A stretch of 6,369 bases of DNA, taken from the NCBI GenBank assembly GCA_020442965.1, contig JAGRJB010000438.1:1-6369 (forward strand). The letters are read 5' to 3'. This DNA comes from Pseudomonadales bacterium (GTDB lineage Bacteria > Pseudomonadota > Gammaproteobacteria > Steroidobacterales > Steroidobacteraceae). Shown here in pieces: positions 3,763 to 6,369 of this stretch. Below the pieces are notes generated by a model, which did not search any database, had not been told where the DNA came from, and saw only the letters and a program-made list of their open reading frames with translations. Made by a program: the position numbers and the translations under genes. Every line of letters begins with the position of its first letter. The first letter of the stretch is position 1.

Positions 3763-5920
3763 AGCCTGGCAGCCGCGACAAGTCGGCGATTGCCGCGAAC
3801 ATATCGCGCAGCTCGCGCAGCAACGCCAGTCGGTTGGCGCGCACCACGGGGTCGGGGGCGTTCACCATCACGCCGTCGAAAAAGCTGTCGACCTCCGGCC
3901 GCAGTGTTGCGAGTGTTTCGAGCGCATCGGCGTAGCGTTGCTCCCGGACGGCGGTGGCGACCGGATCGCGTACCTTCAGCATTGCCGCATGCAGGGATTT
4001 CTCGGCCGGCTCCTGCAGTGCACCGGTATCGACCGCAGTCGCCGCAGTGGCCGCGCTCTTCTTCAGGATGTTGGCGATGCGCTTGTTAGCGGCAGCCAGA
4101 CTCTCTGCCTCTGGTCGCTGCAAAAATCGCGCGAGCGCCGCGAGCCGAATGCCGAAGTCCAGTGGCGAGCGCGGTGCGGCGGCGTGCACCGCGTCGAACA
4201 TTTCGGTCGTTGCGCCCGCGATCAAGGTAGGCGCTGCGACGGCGCTGTCGCCAGGTTCGCGGGCTGGCAATTTGTTATCCAGGAAGTAAGCACGCAGCCG
4301 TTCGACGATGTAGTCCGCGACTTCGGAGGCCGCCGCCGGGTTCTCGACCGGCTGCAACGCGACCGCGCGCGCTGTGAGCGCGCCCAAGTCGAGGTCCAGC
4401 TGCTTCTCGACCAGGATGCGAATCACGCCGATCGCGGCGCGTCGTAGCCCGAACGGATCGCGTGTACCACTCGGCTTCTGCCCGATGGCGAAAATACCAG
4501 CCAGCGTGTCGAGTTTGTCTGCGAGCGCGAGTGCCGTGCCCACCTTCGAACTCGGTAGAGCGGTGCCCGCGCCGCGGGGCAGATAGTGTTCCTCGATCGC
4601 CGCGGCGACGTCGCTTCCCTCGCCATCGGCGGTCGCGAGATAGTGCCCCATGACGCCCTGGAGCTCGGGGAACTCGCCGACCATCGCCGACAGCAAATCG
4701 CACTTGGCGAGCATCGCGGCGCGTGCGGTTTGCACCGGGTCCGCGTCGATCAGCCGCGCAATCTCAACAGCCAGCACGGCGACACGTTCGGTACGCGCGC
4801 CGATCGAGCCGAGCTTCGCCTGATAGGTGACGTTGTCGAGCGCGGCCCGCCGACCGGCAAGTGGCTCATTGCGATCCTGTTCCCAGAAAAATGCCGCGTC
4901 CGAGAGCCGGGGCCGCACCACACGTTCGTTGCCGGCGCGAACCTGCGAAGGATCCCGGCTTTCTATATTGCTGACCGTAATGAACCAGGGAAGTAACGAT
5001 CCGGCGGAATCGAGGACTGGAAAGTACCGCTGGTGGTCCTGTAGCGTCGAAATCAATACTTCCCGCGGAAGCTTCAAGAACCGCGCTTCGAACTGTCCGG
5101 CCACGGCAACGGGCCACTCCACCAAGGCGGTGACTTCTTCGAGTAATGCATCGTCCACGAGCGTTTCGCCGCCGATCGCGTCTCCGGCCGCCACCACCTG
5201 CTGCCTGATACGTGCGCGACGTGCGGCGAAATCGGCGATCACCTGGCCACGCTCGCGCAGTTGGCGTTCGTAATCCGCGGGCCGCTCGATCGTGATGGAC
5301 CCGGGCGCGTGAAAACGATGACCCCGAGTGCTATTCCCTGCAAGCGTATCGAGCAAGTTTGCCTCGATGACTTCCGCGCCGAACAACATCAGTAGCCAAT
5401 GGACCGGCCGTACGAACTCGGCGTCGGAGGAGCCCCAACGCATGCGCTTGGGAATCGGCAACGCGGCGAGTGCACGTTGCACGATGAGCGGCAGTAGCTC
5501 GTGCGTCAGCACGCCAGGCTTGCTGCCTGCGTAAAAGAGAAACTCGCCCTTACCTTCGGTGACGCGTGCGAGCGCCGCAACCGTGACGCCGCATTTCTCG
5601 GCGAACTTGACGGCAGCCGGTTTGGCATTGCCCTCGGCATCGAACGCCGCCGATACTGGTGGTCCCCGCAATTTGATTTCCTGGGACGGCTGCTCGGTTG
5701 CAAGCTGAGCGACACGTACCGCGAGCCGGCGCGGTGTTGCGAACGATTCAACTAGAGCGTGTGGTAGACCCGCTTCGTTCAAACCGGCCGCGATCCCGGC
5801 TGCAAACGAACGCTCCAGTTCCGGGAGCGCGAGCGGCGGCAGTTCTTCCGTGCCGATCTCGACCAGGAAATCCCGATGCGTCCCGGCAGCCGCCGAATTG
5901 GCGCTCGCTGTGCTGCTCAC
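3761..5920 (-). CDS. glyS: Glycyl-tRNA synthetase beta subunit
   Basis: A 719-residue protein, slightly longer than the 689 residues of E. coli GlyS, that aligns by eye over its whole length. With GlyQ it forms the bacterial alpha2-beta2 enzyme charging tRNA-Gly; the beta chain contributes mainly tRNA recognition. Landmarks in order: [12 protein letters not shown] (18-29), [17 protein letters not shown] (159-175), RGHRFHAPG (199-207), HQRYFPVLD (296-304), [15 protein letters not shown] (336-350), [20 protein letters not shown] (406-425), the HD-like region ending [20 protein letters not shown] (467-486), [15 protein letters not shown] (488-502), and the C-terminal anticodon-binding part with NKRIANIL (612-619) and [11 protein letters not shown] (680-690). 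Where E. coli has HDGE in the HD-like region, this protein has ADGE (431-434). The Ser/Ala-rich first 15 residues are an ordinary extension. The start is GTG 5920, overlapping the glyQ stop as GTGA with a GGGAG site seven bases upstream. Confidence 0.98.
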   Translation of the reverse strand: MSSTASANSAAAGTHRDFLVEIGTEELPPLALPELERSFAAGIAAGLNEAGLPHALVESFATPRRLAVRVAQLATEQPSQEIKLRGPPVSAAFDAEGNAKPAAVKFAEKCGVTVAALARVTEGKGEFLFYAGSKPGVLTHELLPLIVQRALAALPIPKRMRWGSSDAEFVRPVHWLLMLFGAEVIEANLLDTLAGNSTRGHRFHAPGSITIERPADYERQLRERGQVIADFAARRARIRQQVVAAGDAIGGETLVDDALLEEVTALVEWPVAVAGQFEARFLKLPREVLISTLQDHQRYFPVLDSAGSLLPWFITVSNIESRDPSQVRAGNERVVRPRLSDAAFFWEQDRNEPLAGRRAALDNVTYQAKLGSIGARTERVAVLAVEIARLIDADPVQTARAAMLAKCDLLSAMVGEFPELQGVMGHYLATADGEGSDVAAAIEEHYLPRGAGTALPSSKVGTALALADKLDTLAGIFAIGQKPSGTRDPFGLRRAAIGVIRILVEKQLDLDLGALTARAVALQPVENPAAASEVADYIVERLRAYFLDNKLPAREPGDSAVAAPTLIAGATTEMFDAVHAAAPRSPLDFGIRLAALARFLQRPEAESLAAANKRIANILKKSAATAATAVDTGALQEPAEKSLHAAMLKVRDPVATAVREQRYADALETLATLRPEVDSFFDGVMVNAPDPVVRANRLALLRELRDMFAAIADLSRLPG

Positions 5921-6369
5921 GCCGCAGCTCCCGCGGCGGCGTGGGACTCCCTGGCGCGCAGCATCGGAAACCCGAGTGCTGCGCGACTTTCGTAATAGAC
6001 CTGCGCCACACCGCGTGCGAGTGTGCGAACCCGCAGGATGTAGCGTTGCCGCTCCGTCACCGAGATCGCACGGCGCGCGTCGAGCAGATTGAACGTATGC
6101 GAAGCCTGTAGCACTTGTTCGTAGGCGGGCAACGCCAGCTTGGCCTCCAACAATGTGCCACAGGCTTGTTCATGTTCGTCGAAGTGGCGCAGCAAGACCG
6201 CGGTGTCCGCGTACTCGAAGTTGTACTTGGACTGCTCCACCTCGTTCTGATGAAAGACATCTCGATAGGTAATGCGTCCTAGCGGGCCATCAGTCCAGAC
6301 GAGATCGAACACGCTCTCGACACCCTGAAGATACATGGCGAGGCGCTCGAGACCGTAGGTGATCTCGCC
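5917..6369 (-). CDS. glyQ: Glycyl-tRNA synthetase alpha subunit (C-terminal half, runs off right edge)
   Basis: The last 150 residues of a protein normally about 300 long; the start lies beyond the right edge. The visible part opens at [18 protein letters not shown] and continues through [53 protein letters not shown] and ALGFPM, matching the E. coli GlyQ C-terminal half almost block for block. The alpha subunit is the class II catalytic chain that activates glycine and binds [15 protein letters not shown] is the motif 3-type region with its conserved Arg. The stop overlaps the glyS GTG start (5917-5920), which fits the need for equal amounts of the two subunits. The final residues ([13 protein letters not shown]) are a non-conserved tail. 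Nothing about its promoter or any leader regulation is visible here. Confidence 0.98.
   Translation of the reverse strand, partial: GEITYGLERLAMYLQGVESVFDLVWTDGPLGRITYRDVFHQNEVEQSKYNFEYADTAVLLRHFDEHEQACGTLLEAKLALPAYEQVLQASHTFNLLDARRAISVTERQRYILRVRTLARGVAQVYYESRAALGFPMLRARESHAAAGAAA
5928..5932 (-). promoter_or_regulatory. Shine-Dalgarno supporting the GTG start of glyS
   Basis: On the minus strand GGGAG lies seven bases before GTG 5920 inside the end of glyQ. No ATG is available between here and the conserved [12 protein letters not shown] block, so this site supports initiation at GTG and coupling to glyQ. Confidence 0.7.

Noticed and set aside
3719..4447. A 242-residue plus-strand open frame opposite the end of glyS
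   Set aside because: Antisense to well-conserved GlyS sequence; no motif and Arg/Gly/Cys-rich composition.
1..6369. tRNA genes, CRISPR arrays, insertion sequences and attachment sites
   Set aside because: None seen: no regularly spaced repeats, no transposase motifs, no cloverleaf candidates, and coding sequence fills nearly all of the window.

Overview
The window comes from a GC-rich (roughly 60% by eye) proteobacterium. The tetrameric-type glycyl-tRNA synthetase genes glyQ and glyS, followed by a plsC-family acyltransferase, point to Gammaproteobacteria, plausibly near Xanthomonadales, Nevskiales or Steroidobacterales. That placement rests on remembered protein similarity and gene order, not on a search. 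Coding density is close to complete: no gap exceeds 33 bases, and several starts overlap the preceding stop codon.

Right part (about 3031-6369, minus strand): a housekeeping run, read right to left. It holds the C-terminal half of glyQ (glycyl-tRNA synthetase alpha subunit), complete glyS (beta subunit), and a membrane-anchored PlsC-type 1-acylglycerol-3-phosphate acyltransferase starting 13 bases after glyS.

Middle (2357-3013, plus strand): a Sfp/HetI/AcpT-type 4'-phosphopantetheinyl transferase, the only plus-strand gene. It converges on plsC, and its start codon overlaps head-to-head with the start of the next minus-strand gene.

Left part (1-2358, minus strand): a tight operon of a second PlsC-like acyltransferase, an 82-residue acyl carrier protein, a family 2 glycosyltransferase, a hot-dog thioesterase, and the first 14 codons of a FabG-like ketoreductase. 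This set plus a dedicated phosphopantetheinyl transferase resembles one end of an aryl polyene / xanthomonadin-type pigment cluster (an unusual type II polyketide system). In the likely scheme, the transferase activates the carrier protein, the carrier holds the growing polyene, the ketoreductase reduces it, and the thioesterase, glycosyltransferase and acyltransferase release it or join it to a lipid anchor. The ketosynthases, dehydratases, aryl-loading ligase and exporter that would prove this are not in the window; if the idea is right, they lie beyond the left edge.

The points most worth a second look are the overlapping divergent start codons at 2356-2359, a perfect palindrome that includes the carrier-protein ribosome binding site (1532-1546), the absence of gmhB between glyS and plsC, and a strong excess of the palindrome CGATCG across the window.
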